DNA of 64,000 bases from Treponema pallidum subsp. pallidum str. Nichols. GTDB taxonomy: Bacteria; Spirochaetota; Spirochaetia; Treponematales; Treponemataceae. Below, piece by piece: positions 57,050 to 64,000 of this stretch. The stretch spans positions 406,501-470,500 of the forward strand of contig NC_021490.2 in NCBI RefSeq assembly GCF_000410535.2. The letters are read 5' to 3'. The notes under the pieces were generated by a model. That model was not told the origin of the DNA and did not search any database. It was given only the letters and a program-made list of their open reading frames with translations. The stretch's first letter is position 1. Each line of letters begins with the position of its first letter. The position numbers and the translations under genes are program-made.

Positions 57050-57065
57050 CGCCCCGAAGGGGGCG
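57050..57065. terminator. GC-rich hairpin between arp and tpp17
   Basis: CGCCCC-GAAG-GGGGCG, a perfect 6-bp stem with a tetraloop, lies in the 96-bp gap between two convergent genes. No T run follows on either side, so termination is plausible but unproven. Confidence 0.4.
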
Positions 57066-57105
57066 CACAGAGCCCGAAGGAACGGAAGGGAAGGGGCAGA
57101 CTTAA

Positions 57106-57576
57106 CTATTTCTTTGTTTTTTTGAGCACGTAAAACGGCGCCATCTCCTTTGAAGGCTTTCCTGCGCCGGGAGCGCCCATGTAGCGAACGGAGTTACTGT
57201 CTATCAGCTCGTACAGCTCTTTCTCGTGCGGTGCCTTCGATTGCTCCGAGGACACAAGCGAGAGTTCGACAATTCCGTCTTCACGTACCATCCACGTACC
57301 GCGATACGTAAGAGGAGAAGGTGCCGACTTCTTCTCAAGGGCAAGCTCTACCTTTTGCGCAGTGCCATCCGCGTTGAACGTCACAGTCGTATCGATTCCC
57401 GGGCAATCGGCCGCAGGTAGCGTACCCCGAAAGATACCTCCCTTCAACGCGCACTCTACCTTTTCCGCTTTGGCCTTCCCGGCGTGCGGACACACGGTTG
57501 TGCACGAGACACACAAAGCGCTACCGAGCGCTCCAACACCAAGGAACGCGCACAGCGCGCGGACAGATCCTTTCAT
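57106..57576 (-). CDS. tpp17: 17-kDa lipoprotein Tpp17 (TpN17)
   Basis: 156 residues from ATG 57576, behind AAGGGGG. Signal peptide and lipobox ALCVSC place the lipidated Cys at about residue 22-25. The mature part contains a second Cys-rich stretch (TTVCPHAG; EKVECALKGG; AADCPG) and ends YVLKKTKK. It is a membrane lipoprotein antigen used in syphilis serology; the fold belongs to the NlpE/META-like small lipoproteins as far as I can judge, and its role is not known. The open frame continues upstream to 57834 but overlaps the next gene. Confidence 0.93.
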   Translation of the reverse strand: MKGSVRALCAFLGVGALGSALCVSCTTVCPHAGKAKAEKVECALKGGIFRGTLPAADCPGIDTTVTFNADGTAQKVELALEKKSAPSPLTYRGTWMVREDGIVELSLVSSEQSKAPHEKELYELIDSNSVRYMGAPGAGKPSKEMAPFYVLKKTKK

Positions 57577-57706
57577 CACAGAAAACCCCCTTGTCACGTC
57601 TGTAAGACTCAGGGGAGAAAAGCCCAACGATGCAAAAGTTACGCTCCCTCTTGCCAAAAGTGAGAGAAGAGCGCAGGCCACCGCGCACGCGGGGCAAACG
57701 TGGGGT

Positions 57707-58789
57707 TTAGGAGCGCACCTGCGCCCCGGCCGCGGGTGCACGCATCTGAGCCTCAAAGGCAGCAACAAAGCGGGGTAACAGTTCATCAACGGTGCCCTCG
57801 ATACGAAGGCCAGCAGCGCAGCGATGACCTCCACCCCCGAAGCGAGCGGCGATAACGCTTACGTCAATCGATCCTCGCGATCGAAACCCCACCGAACAAT
57901 GTGTGGGAGATTCCTGACGTACCACCACAATTGCCTCGACGCCCTGGATGCTCTGGATGAGCTGATACAGAGCATCGGAGTCTCGCACATCAAGCCCCAA
58001 CTGGACCGCGTCTTCGCAAGTTTCGTACGAGGTCATGAGCGCGCCACCATAATACGGCGTCAGTCGAGAAAGCACGCGCGCAATCAACATGCGCGAAGCA
58101 AGGGATCTCCCACCGTTCATGGCAAGAAACGTGTCCTTCGGATTGGCGCCTGCACGTACAAGACGCGCAGCAGAAGCGAACGTGTCCGCACTGTGCTCGT
58201 CGAGGTGGCGAAAAAAACCTGTGTCCGTAGCCAATCCCAAAAAAAGTGCGCGCGCCTCGGCTGCTTCAAGAGATCCGGCCATCGTCTCGATTAACGTTTG
58301 CACCAATGTAGTGGTGGACGGAGCTGTTTTTACGACGAACGAGTGCGCGCAGTGGTCGCCGCACGTTTCGTGATGGTCTATGAACGCGCGCGCAAAGGGG
58401 GCAAGCTGCGAGGCGAGCTCAGCGCCAACGCGGCTGAGCTCAGAGCAGTCGACCACGATGACGGCCGTCTGATCAGACGGCCGTATCTGCGCAGAGAGAC
58501 TTGGACGGAAGAGTGTCGCGTACGCAGCGATCTCTCTACGCTTGAAAGGACCCGCAGACAAAAGCTCAACCTCTTTCCCTATGCGTCTTAGGAACGAGGC
58601 AAGCGCAAGACTGGAACCTACACAGTCCCCATCCGGCTTCTCATGCCCCACGACCGCAAACGCGCGATGCGCGTCAATGAACTCGATGAGCCCGGAAAGA
58701 CCCCTCCCCCGATCCCCTGTACGCGCCGCGCACGGAGAGGGGGAGGAAACGGACTTAGGAAGAGAACTCGGGGGACTGGAACTGAACAT
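57707..58789 (-). CDS. DHH/DHHA1 phosphoesterase (NrnA/RecJ-like)
   Basis: 360 residues. DHH motifs: VVGHEKPDGDCVGSSLAL (motif I), VIVVDCSE (II), AFIDHHETCGDH (III), and LGLATDTGFFRH (IV); the DHHA1 domain ends with RFGGGGHRCAAGLRI. These enzymes degrade oligoribonucleotides or cyclic-dinucleotide products (pAp, pApA) with manganese. ATG 58789 overlaps the upstream gene by 35 bp; no good ribosome binding site there. The first 30 residues are Ser/Pro-rich and may not be translated; a downstream start is possible. Confidence 0.9.
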   Translation of the reverse strand: MFSSSPPSSLPKSVSSPSPCAARTGDRGRGLSGLIEFIDAHRAFAVVGHEKPDGDCVGSSLALASFLRRIGKEVELLSAGPFKRREIAAYATLFRPSLSAQIRPSDQTAVIVVDCSELSRVGAELASQLAPFARAFIDHHETCGDHCAHSFVVKTAPSTTTLVQTLIETMAGSLEAAEARALFLGLATDTGFFRHLDEHSADTFASAARLVRAGANPKDTFLAMNGGRSLASRMLIARVLSRLTPYYGGALMTSYETCEDAVQLGLDVRDSDALYQLIQSIQGVEAIVVVRQESPTHCSVGFRSRGSIDVSVIAARFGGGGHRCAAGLRIEGTVDELLPRFVAAFEAQMRAPAAGAQVRS

Positions 58790-59219
58790 CAAACTTATCG
58801 TCGTACTCAGAAGGACTTTTCAGCGTTCCCCACACCGGGCTGCTCAGGCTGCGAGGGAGTGTGAGCTTTACGTAGGTAAGTGTGTTCCCTTCCATAAAAA
58901 ACGAAAGGTAGGGATCGACGCGCACTGGAGCGTGCCGCAAGAGCGCCTTACCCACCCTGGGCGAGAACCAGGCGGACGGCAGATAGATCTCGGCCATTTC
59001 GAAGTTAGCACGCCGGTAAATAACCCGATAGCCCAAGCGGTGAGAGAAGACTTTCACCACAGGAAGATTGACGTAGTACATACGAGAAGAGTTGCTCTCT
59101 GTGAGCCCTGGGGGAGGGGGCTCTAACACACGCCCAGCAGTATCAGATGCATCCTGCGCACTCAGAGCGACAGCAGAAGCGCACAGCACAAGGCGTAGAC
59201 AACGAGTTGAAAATTTCAT
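58755..59219 (-). CDS. exported hypothetical protein
   Basis: 154 residues from ATG 59219, with GGAGG 8 nt upstream. Signal peptide KFSTRCLRLVLCASAVALSAQ, cleaved probably after SAQ or ALS-A. The mature part has aromatic beta strands (RMYYVNLPVVKVFSHRLGYRVIYRRANFEMAEIYLP) and no recognised domain. The upstream divergent region holds its promoter. Overlaps the phosphoesterase start by 35 bp, suggesting coupling. Confidence 0.75.
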   Translation of the reverse strand: MKFSTRCLRLVLCASAVALSAQDASDTAGRVLEPPPPGLTESNSSRMYYVNLPVVKVFSHRLGYRVIYRRANFEMAEIYLPSAWFSPRVGKALLRHAPVRVDPYLSFFMEGNTLTYVKLTLPRSLSSPVWGTLKSPSEYDDKFDVQFQSPEFSS

Positions 59220-59242
59220 AGCAAAACCTCCGCGGCGGCAGG

Positions 59243-59272
59243 ATTCTAGCCTAGGTGTGTCCCTTAATACAA
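59243..59272 (-). promoter_or_regulatory. promoter of the exported-protein/phosphoesterase operon
   Basis: Minus strand TTGTAT (59272-59267), 18-nt spacer, TAGAAT (59248-59243, 5/6). The leader to the ATG is about 17 nt and carries the GGAGG ribosome binding site, unlike the leaderless promoters elsewhere in the window. Confidence 0.5.
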
Positions 59273-59324
59273 GCGTCTGTATCACGCTCCTTGCAGGTAA
59301 CTGCGCCGTGAAAAATGCGCGCGG

Positions 59325-59354
59325 TTGATTTCTTGCGTAGAGCTACAGTATGCT
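59325..59354 (+). promoter_or_regulatory. candidate promoter of the RdgB-like gene (leaderless geometry)
   Basis: TTGATT at 59325-59330, 18-nt spacer, TATGCT at 59349-59354, 5 nt to the ATG at 59360. No ribosome binding site; the transcript would start at or next to the start codon. Confidence 0.45.
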
Positions 59355-59359
59355 GGTAC

Positions 59360-60124
59360 ATGCGCATTTATCTTGCGTCAAACAACGCGCACAAGCACGC
59401 GGAGTTCTCCTCACTTTTCCCCATGCACACGATTCTCCTGCCGAAAGACGAGGGTATCGATTTTTTCTCGCCTGAGGACGGGTCTACTTTCTTTGCTAAT
59501 GCAAGGCAGAAGGCTGACGCCCTCTATGACGTGGTACATGCGCCTGTGCTCGCCGATGACTCAGGTCTCTGTGTGGATGCTTTAGACGGGGACCCAGGGG
59601 TGCATTCGGCGCGTTTTGGTGCACAGCATGGGGTACACACAGACACTGCGCGCATGCAGCTCCTTCTGGAACGTATGCACGGACGGCAGGACCGTGCCTG
59701 TTCCTTTGTGTGTGTGGCGGTACTGAAGTTGGGATCGGTGCCGTTGTGCGTTGGGCGGGGGGTGTGCCGGGGAGTGTTGACTACAGAAATGTCTGGGGTA
59801 GAAGGTTTTGGCTATGACCCGATTTTCCTGTTGCCACACCTGGGCAGGACGTTCGCTCAGCTCAGCATTGAGGAGAAGAACCGCGTCTCTCACCGGGCAC
59901 TTGCGGCGCTGCGCCTCGCACAGGTGTTGGCCATGATGCAGCTACCCCGTGCGCTGCGCTACGAGTTAAAGCTTTTGCGTGGTGCTCGTCGTATGACGCG
60001 CGGCGGCGTGCTGCGGCCTGGCGCCCCCTGTGCGCAACGTAAGGGACAGACCGCGCAGACTGCCCGAAGACACAAATTTTATGCACGCGCTCGGAGGTGT
60101 GCCCGTCGCATACATCGTGCCTAG
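59360..60124 (+). CDS. rdgB: XTP/dITP pyrophosphatase (RdgB/HAM1) with basic C-terminal tail
   Basis: 254 residues; the family is usually about 195. Removes deaminated purine nucleotides (ITP, XTP). Motifs: LASNNAHKHAEF at the start, SFFANARQKA-like TFFANARQKADAL, LADDSGLCVDALDGDPGVHSARF and VEGFGYDPIFLL, with EEKNRVSHRALA near residue 180. The last 60 residues are an added Arg/Lys-rich tail (LLRGARRMTRGG; RARRCARRIHRA). ATG 59360 is N-terminal to the substrate motif; no Shine-Dalgarno. Confidence 0.92.
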   Translation: MRIYLASNNAHKHAEFSSLFPMHTILLPKDEGIDFFSPEDGSTFFANARQKADALYDVVHAPVLADDSGLCVDALDGDPGVHSARFGAQHGVHTDTARMQLLLERMHGRQDRACSFVCVAVLKLGSVPLCVGRGVCRGVLTTEMSGVEGFGYDPIFLLPHLGRTFAQLSIEEKNRVSHRALAALRLAQVLAMMQLPRALRYELKLLRGARRMTRGGVLRPGAPCAQRKGQTAQTARRHKFYARARRCARRIHRA

Positions 60125-60249
60125 TGCTCTGCAAGGTGCGTGAGCGAACGGAGTGCAGGACACGCGCTTGACTGCAGCTGAGAGGAGGGATTGTACGAAG
60201 ACGATGTTTTTTGTACCATGGCCCCACGCTGCACCATCGGAGGGTCCCC

Positions 60250-60723
60250 ATGGCGGTAAACGACGAACAGTTTCAACTCGTTACCTTCCAGCTCGGGGAG
60301 GAGCTTTATGGCATCGACATTATGGGTGTCAAGGAGATTGTGAAGGTTCAGGACGTTCGTCCTATTCCCTGTGCGCCTGCTTACGTGGAGGGCATTTTTA
60401 ACCTGCGCAGCGAGATTATCCCTATTATTAACCTGCACAAGCGCTTTCACCTACGCGAGGCTACGCTCGAGTCGGGCGACGAGTATCTCGGCGGCTTTGT
60501 CATTCTCAATGTGGAGGACAGTAAGCTCGGCATTATCATCGACCGCATCGCGCGTGTTATCGCTGTCTCGCAGGAGGACGTGCAGTCCCCTCCCCAGGTT
60601 ATCACCGGCATCGGGGCGGAGTACATTCATGGGGTCGTGCGCCAGGGGACGAGTTATCTTATTGTTCTGGATATCCACAAGCTGTTTAGCTCCAAAGAGT
60701 TGCAAAAGCTCGCGAACCTCTAG
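60250..60723 (+). CDS. cheW: CheW chemotaxis adaptor
   Basis: 157 residues. CheW couples receptors to CheA. Two SH3-like barrels: FQLVTFQLGEELYGIDIMGVKEIVKV, IPCAPAYVEGIFNLRSEIIPIINLHKRF, and GGFVILNVEDSKLGIIIDRIARVI with VRQGTSYLIVLDIHKLF. ATG 60250 has GGAGGG 6 nt upstream. A TTGACT at 60168 could be a -35 but no -10 fits. Followed 89 bp later by the DegT-like gene. Confidence 0.95.
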   Translation: MAVNDEQFQLVTFQLGEELYGIDIMGVKEIVKVQDVRPIPCAPAYVEGIFNLRSEIIPIINLHKRFHLREATLESGDEYLGGFVILNVEDSKLGIIIDRIARVIAVSQEDVQSPPQVITGIGAEYIHGVVRQGTSYLIVLDIHKLFSSKELQKLANL

Positions 60724-60812
60724 TGCCCCACCGCTGTCTGTCTCCTGCCTGCAGCTCCAAGCGCCGTGCGGGGTCCATCCCCGTCCACAGCCCCGCCATC
60801 CGAAGGTCCGAA

Positions 60813-61964
60813 ATGGACGCGGTGCTCACCTGCTTGGTGGATGAAAAAATTGGCCCTGGTTCGCTTGGCAGCACCCTCATCCAGTTGGTGCGCGAGGTGT
60901 TTTCTCCAATCGATGCATACGTGCTGCGCAGCCCCGCTATCGCACTTTCCTTTGCACTCCGTGCACTGAAATTGCCTCCTGCTTCCCCTGTACTTCTTTC
61001 TGCGCTTGCGCCCTTCTGGCACTACCGTGAGGTGCTTCACCAGGGGCTGCAGCCGCTTGTCCTTGACGTAGACATTCACAGCGGTTTGTTGTCCCGTGAT
61101 GTGGTGGAAACTGGCATCGCGCGTGGCGCTCGTGCGCTTCTTGTGCCTGAAACACTTGGAAATGTGCCTCCTGCAGCGGTGTTTTTGGAACTGGGGATAC
61201 CCGTCATCGAAGACAGCTCTCAGAGTGTCGGTGCAGTATTGGGAGAAAAGAAGGTGGGAACCTTTGGCTCGTGTGTCATCGTGGGATTGGAGGCACACGA
61301 TATGCTTACCGCAGGCGGCGGCGCGGTACTCATGGCCTTTGAGGCCGCCTGCGCGCGTCGGCTTCAGGCGCTTGTGCCAGAAGCGCTTGCCGTTGATATG
61401 CTGCCGGATATGAACGCGGCGCTCGCGTGTGTCCAAGTAAAGCAGCAAGAAAAAAATATTGCCCTCAGGCGCGCAATCTACGACCGATACTCCTCTGCGC
61501 TTTTGCGTACGCGTCACGGTACGCTTCACCGGTGTGAGCAATTGGAACACAGTGCCTACGCTTTTCCTGTTGTCCTTGCTTCTGATCTGAAGGAAGTGAC
61601 GCGTTACGTGCGGCAGGCGTCCATTGAGATTTCTCCTGCCTTTGAACATTCCATTGTGGCAGCGTTTCAATTACCTGCTATGCGCAGACGGTGGCCTTTT
61701 CCGCAGTTTCTTCCTACTTCTGCATCGCACACGGCACCTTTTCAGGGTGAGGACAGGGAGGTACTAGAGACCACGCAGGGCGCGGAAAAAACCTGTCAGG
61801 ACTCTAGCTGGGAAAGGGAAGTGCGTGCGTCTGAGATTACGCCTGAGATGTGTTGGCCACATGCATCTGCGCTTTTGTTGCGCTGCGTGCGCTTTCCGTT
61901 GTACCCGCGTCTTGCGCCTGCACACGCACAGGAAATTGCGCGCATCCTTGGGACACTGCCGTGA
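60813..61964 (+). CDS. DegT/DnrJ/EryC1-fold protein, PLP lysine replaced by His
   Basis: 383 residues from ATG 60813 (AAGG 8 nt upstream). The fold of sugar aminotransferases is visible: LRSPAIALSFALRAL, VLLSALAPFWHYREVL, VLDVDIHSGLLS, and VIEDSSQSVGAVLGEKKVGTFGS (about 131). In this family the catalytic Lys precedes the GEGGAV-type loop by nine residues; here that residue is His162 in GLEAHDMLTAGGGAV. The C-terminal half is divergent. A Lys-to-His change is known in dehydratases such as ColD and RfbH, so a non-aminotransferase activity or a structural role is possible. The stop overlaps nadK as GTGA. Confidence 0.75.
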   Translation: MDAVLTCLVDEKIGPGSLGSTLIQLVREVFSPIDAYVLRSPAIALSFALRALKLPPASPVLLSALAPFWHYREVLHQGLQPLVLDVDIHSGLLSRDVVETGIARGARALLVPETLGNVPPAAVFLELGIPVIEDSSQSVGAVLGEKKVGTFGSCVIVGLEAHDMLTAGGGAVLMAFEAACARRLQALVPEALAVDMLPDMNAALACVQVKQQEKNIALRRAIYDRYSSALLRTRHGTLHRCEQLEHSAYAFPVVLASDLKEVTRYVRQASIEISPAFEHSIVAAFQLPAMRRRWPFPQFLPTSASHTAPFQGEDREVLETTQGAEKTCQDSSWEREVRASEITPEMCWPHASALLLRCVRFPLYPRLAPAHAQEIARILGTLP

Positions 61965-62878
61965 GCAGCCGCGTGTGTCCTCAGCGGCCTGTTGCAAAAT
62001 CATCGGGGGACGCGAAGGTGTTGCTTATTGTCAGCACGTACAAACCGCGCGCTGCGGTGCTCGCTGCGGACGTTGTGAACTTTCTGAGCATACGTGGATT
62101 CCAGTGCCACACCATTGAGTATGATGGATTGAATAAAGAAAGCTGTGCTCGCGCAGGCTATATGTTTGCAGTCAGTATTGGGGGGGATGGTACTACACTG
62201 TTTGCCGCGCGCTGTGCTTCTCCTTCTGGTATTCCCATACTTGCCATAAATTTAGGGCGTTTCGGCTTTATCGCTCCTATTGAGCCACGGTATTGGCAAC
62301 AGGCGTTGAGCGATTATTTGGCAGGGGGGGTGCGCCCTGCTGAGCGTGCGCTCATATCGTGCACCGTCACGCGTGCGGGTAAAGAGATTGCTTCGTGTCT
62401 GGCGTTAAACGATGTTGTCCTTTCAAGTGGACGCGTCGCGCGTCTTACCCGGGCAGAGGTGTGCTTCAACGACATTTCTTTTGGCGTGTATGAAGCTGAT
62501 GGCATTATTCTTGCGACGCCTACAGGATCTACTGCGTACTCGGCGGCCTGTGGCGGTCCCATCCTCGATCCGGACCTTGATGCGTTTGTCCTCACTCCCA
62601 TAAGCGCACTGTGCCTTTCTAATCGTCCCGTGGTAGTTCCCTCCTCAGGGGTGGTGCGTATCAAGGTGTTGTCTATGCGACACAAAGAAACGGTGCTGTC
62701 TGTGGACGGACATGAATTGTGCACGTTGCAGGAAGAAGATCAGCTGCTTGCAAGCAGGTCATCGTGCAGCGCACGATTGGTTTTCTGTACACCACACGTG
62801 TTCTACCATGCACTGTGCTCGAAACTGGCGTGGTCAGGGAGTATTTTTTCTCGCAGGGGAAGACGTCACGATGATTGA
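61961..62878 (+). CDS. nadK: NAD kinase
   Basis: 305 residues from GTG 61961, overlapping the previous stop. Makes NADP from NAD. GGDG signature in VSIGGDGTTLFAA (about residue 70), AINLGRFGFIAPI, LNDVVLSSGRVARL and ATPTGSTAYSAACGGPIL. A 7-G run lies within the gene. Its end overlaps recN by 8 bp. Confidence 0.96.
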   Translation: MSSRVCPQRPVAKSSGDAKVLLIVSTYKPRAAVLAADVVNFLSIRGFQCHTIEYDGLNKESCARAGYMFAVSIGGDGTTLFAARCASPSGIPILAINLGRFGFIAPIEPRYWQQALSDYLAGGVRPAERALISCTVTRAGKEIASCLALNDVVLSSGRVARLTRAEVCFNDISFGVYEADGIILATPTGSTAYSAACGGPILDPDLDAFVLTPISALCLSNRPVVVPSSGVVRIKVLSMRHKETVLSVDGHELCTLQEEDQLLASRSSCSARLVFCTPHVFYHALCSKLAWSGSIFSRRGRRHDD

Positions 62879-64000
62879 GCAACTTTCGGTGCGCAACGTT
62901 GCGCTCATTCAATCTTTGGCGTTGGAGTTTGGTGCACAGTTTACTGCCCTCTCAGGGGAGACGGGTGCGGGTAAGTCAATGATACTCGGCGCGCTGTCCT
63001 TTCTCTGTGGGCAAAAGGTAGGGCCTGATCTTATTCGCAAGGATGAGAACGAGGCATGGGTTTCTGCGGTGTTTCGCTGTGATCACGCACCGCGTGCGGT
63101 GCACACATGGTTGGCAGAACGGAGTATTGAGCCTGAGCACCACCGCGTGCTCCTTCGTCGGGTGATGCGGCGTACCGGTCGTGGCACGGCGTGGATTCAA
63201 AACGTCCCGGTCTCTCGCGCAGATTTGGAGTTTTTCACGTCATTTTTCATAGACCTCCACGGACAGCATGAACACCAATCGCTGTTTCGTGTTGCAGAGC
63301 ATCGCCGCTTTCTGGATACCTACGGAGGACTCCAGCAAGAAGTTGATGCGTTTACTGCGTGTTATGCGGCTCTTGCAGAGCGACGCGCGCAGCTGCAGCG
63401 GCTCGCTTCCTGTGAACACAACCGGCAGGAGCGGCTAGAATTCCTCTCCTTTGCCCTTGAGGAACTGGAGCACGCAGCGTTGGACGTGCATGAGGAGCGT
63501 GCGTTGGAAGGAGAAGAGCAAAAGCTCTGCCAGCACGAAAAACTCTGTGATGTGATGCAAAGGGTTGACGCTGCAATTAGGGGGGTGGACCTGCAAGAGG
63601 GCGCGCTGCTTTCTTCCTTAAAGAAAGCGCTTGGTGCACTTGAAAGCGCCTGTGGGATTGATGGGAGTCTTGAGCCGGCGCGTGCCCGTTTAGAAAGTGC
63701 GTACTATGAAATCGAAGACGTAGCGCATGTTCTGCGTACGTATACAGACGGTATTCAGTTTTGTCCCGACCGTTTGCAGCACGTTCAGGAGCGTCTTGCG
63801 CTCATATACCGGCTGAAGAAAAAATATGGAGGAACAGTTGCGCAGGTTTTAGAATACCGTGCGCGTGCGCAGCAAGAGATGCAGGATCTTTCACAGGCGG
63901 TGGGTGATAAAGAGGCGCTTGAGCAAGATGTTCAGCGTCTGATGGCTCAGGTATTACACGCGGGACGTGCCTTATCGCTTAAGCGTCATGCAGTGGCAGA
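62871..64000 (+). CDS. recN: DNA repair protein RecN (3' end outside window)
   Basis: SMC-like ATPase in double-strand break repair; 376 codons lie in the window. It starts MIEQLSVRNVALIQSLALEF, then Walker A ALSGETGAGKSMILGALSFLCG (about residue 30), FIDLHGQHEHQSLF (Q-loop region), then a coiled-coil arm beginning near residue 160. The Walker B and signature motif are beyond the edge. Overlaps nadK by 8 bp. Confidence 0.95.
   Translation, partial: MIEQLSVRNVALIQSLALEFGAQFTALSGETGAGKSMILGALSFLCGQKVGPDLIRKDENEAWVSAVFRCDHAPRAVHTWLAERSIEPEHHRVLLRRVMRRTGRGTAWIQNVPVSRADLEFFTSFFIDLHGQHEHQSLFRVAEHRRFLDTYGGLQQEVDAFTACYAALAERRAQLQRLASCEHNRQERLEFLSFALEELEHAALDVHEERALEGEEQKLCQHEKLCDVMQRVDAAIRGVDLQEGALLSSLKKALGALESACGIDGSLEPARARLESAYYEIEDVAHVLRTYTDGIQFCPDRLQHVQERLALIYRLKKKYGGTVAQVLEYRARAQQEMQDLSQAVGDKEALEQDVQRLMAQVLHAGRALSLKRHAVA

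Noticed and set aside
57577-57834. N-terminal extension of the Tpp17 frame
   Set aside because: The lipoprotein signal begins at 57576 with a good SD; the upstream part overlaps the phosphoesterase 3' end.
60168-60196. cheW promoter from TTGACT
   Set aside because: The best -10 at correct spacing (TTGTAC) matches only two bases of consensus.
60720-61670. Minus-strand ORF of 316 codons
   Set aside because: Antisense shadow of the DegT-fold gene; basic, repetitive composition with no motif.

Overview
The window reads as a spirochaete chromosome segment, and specifically as Treponema pallidum. Three things point there: the gene for the acidic repeat protein Arp with fourteen 60-bp repeats (as in Nichols-type strains), followed by the 17-kDa lipoprotein Tpp17; a flagellar flgB-to-fliJ operon; and a spirochaete-type V-ATPase operon. 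The species call rests on recognition, not on a search. Gene density is very high, with many 4-bp start/stop overlaps (ATGA, GTGA). I see no insertion sequence, prophage, CRISPR array, rRNA or tRNA gene, and no gene-free stretch over 300 bp.

Layout. 1-2640 (minus): an XPB/ERCC3-type helicase running off the left edge, a possible small Cys-rich ORF, and a YwaF-like membrane protein with a 12-nt poly-G tract near its start. 2749-16346 (plus): a strong promoter with MraZ-box-like repeats, then a compact division cluster mraZ-rsmH-ftsL-murF-ftsW-ftsQ-ftsA-ftsZ, which runs into a DNA-maintenance group (XerD-like recombinase, TPR lipoprotein, dprA, topA, XerC-like recombinase). 16494-23519 (plus): flagellar basal body and export genes flgB, flgC, fliE, fliF, fliG, fliH, fliI, fliJ. 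23516-24570 (minus): a degenerate metallo-beta-lactamase-fold protein and a pentapeptide-repeat protein behind a near-consensus promoter. 24677-33128 (plus): murI, a HAD phosphatase, a giant coiled-coil SpiroCoCo-type protein, and yajC-secD-secF. 33204-35426 (minus): a phosphohexomutase and a PUR-domain nucleic-acid-binding protein. 35529-36884 (plus): an AGCS amino-acid/sodium symporter. 36784-40376 (minus): a secreted hypothetical, ffh and lnt. 40442-45557 (plus): a galactokinase-like GHMP protein, surE and two exported proteins. 45582-53691 (plus): a P-loop protein and the V-ATPase operon E-(DUF2764)-A-B-D-I-K. 53725-57009 (plus): coaX, an exported hypothetical and arp. 57106-59219 (minus): tpp17, a DHH phosphoesterase and an exported hypothetical. 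59360-end (plus): rdgB-like, cheW, a DegT-fold protein, nadK and recN (cut by the right edge).

Together the genes cover cell division, envelope assembly (MurF, MurI, SecDF-YajC, SRP, Lnt, lipoproteins), motility and chemotaxis, ion-motive force and DNA maintenance. The most notable observations are: Arp appears built like an RlpA protein (inactive DPBB-like domain, acidic repeats, C-terminal SPOR domain); a DegT-fold protein has His where the PLP lysine should be; several genes have promoter -10 hexamers only 5-10 nt before the start codon with no ribosome binding site (candidate leaderless mRNAs); a poly-G tract is placed so that its length can switch the N-terminus of a membrane protein; and an MraZ operator-like array sits just after the division-cluster promoter.
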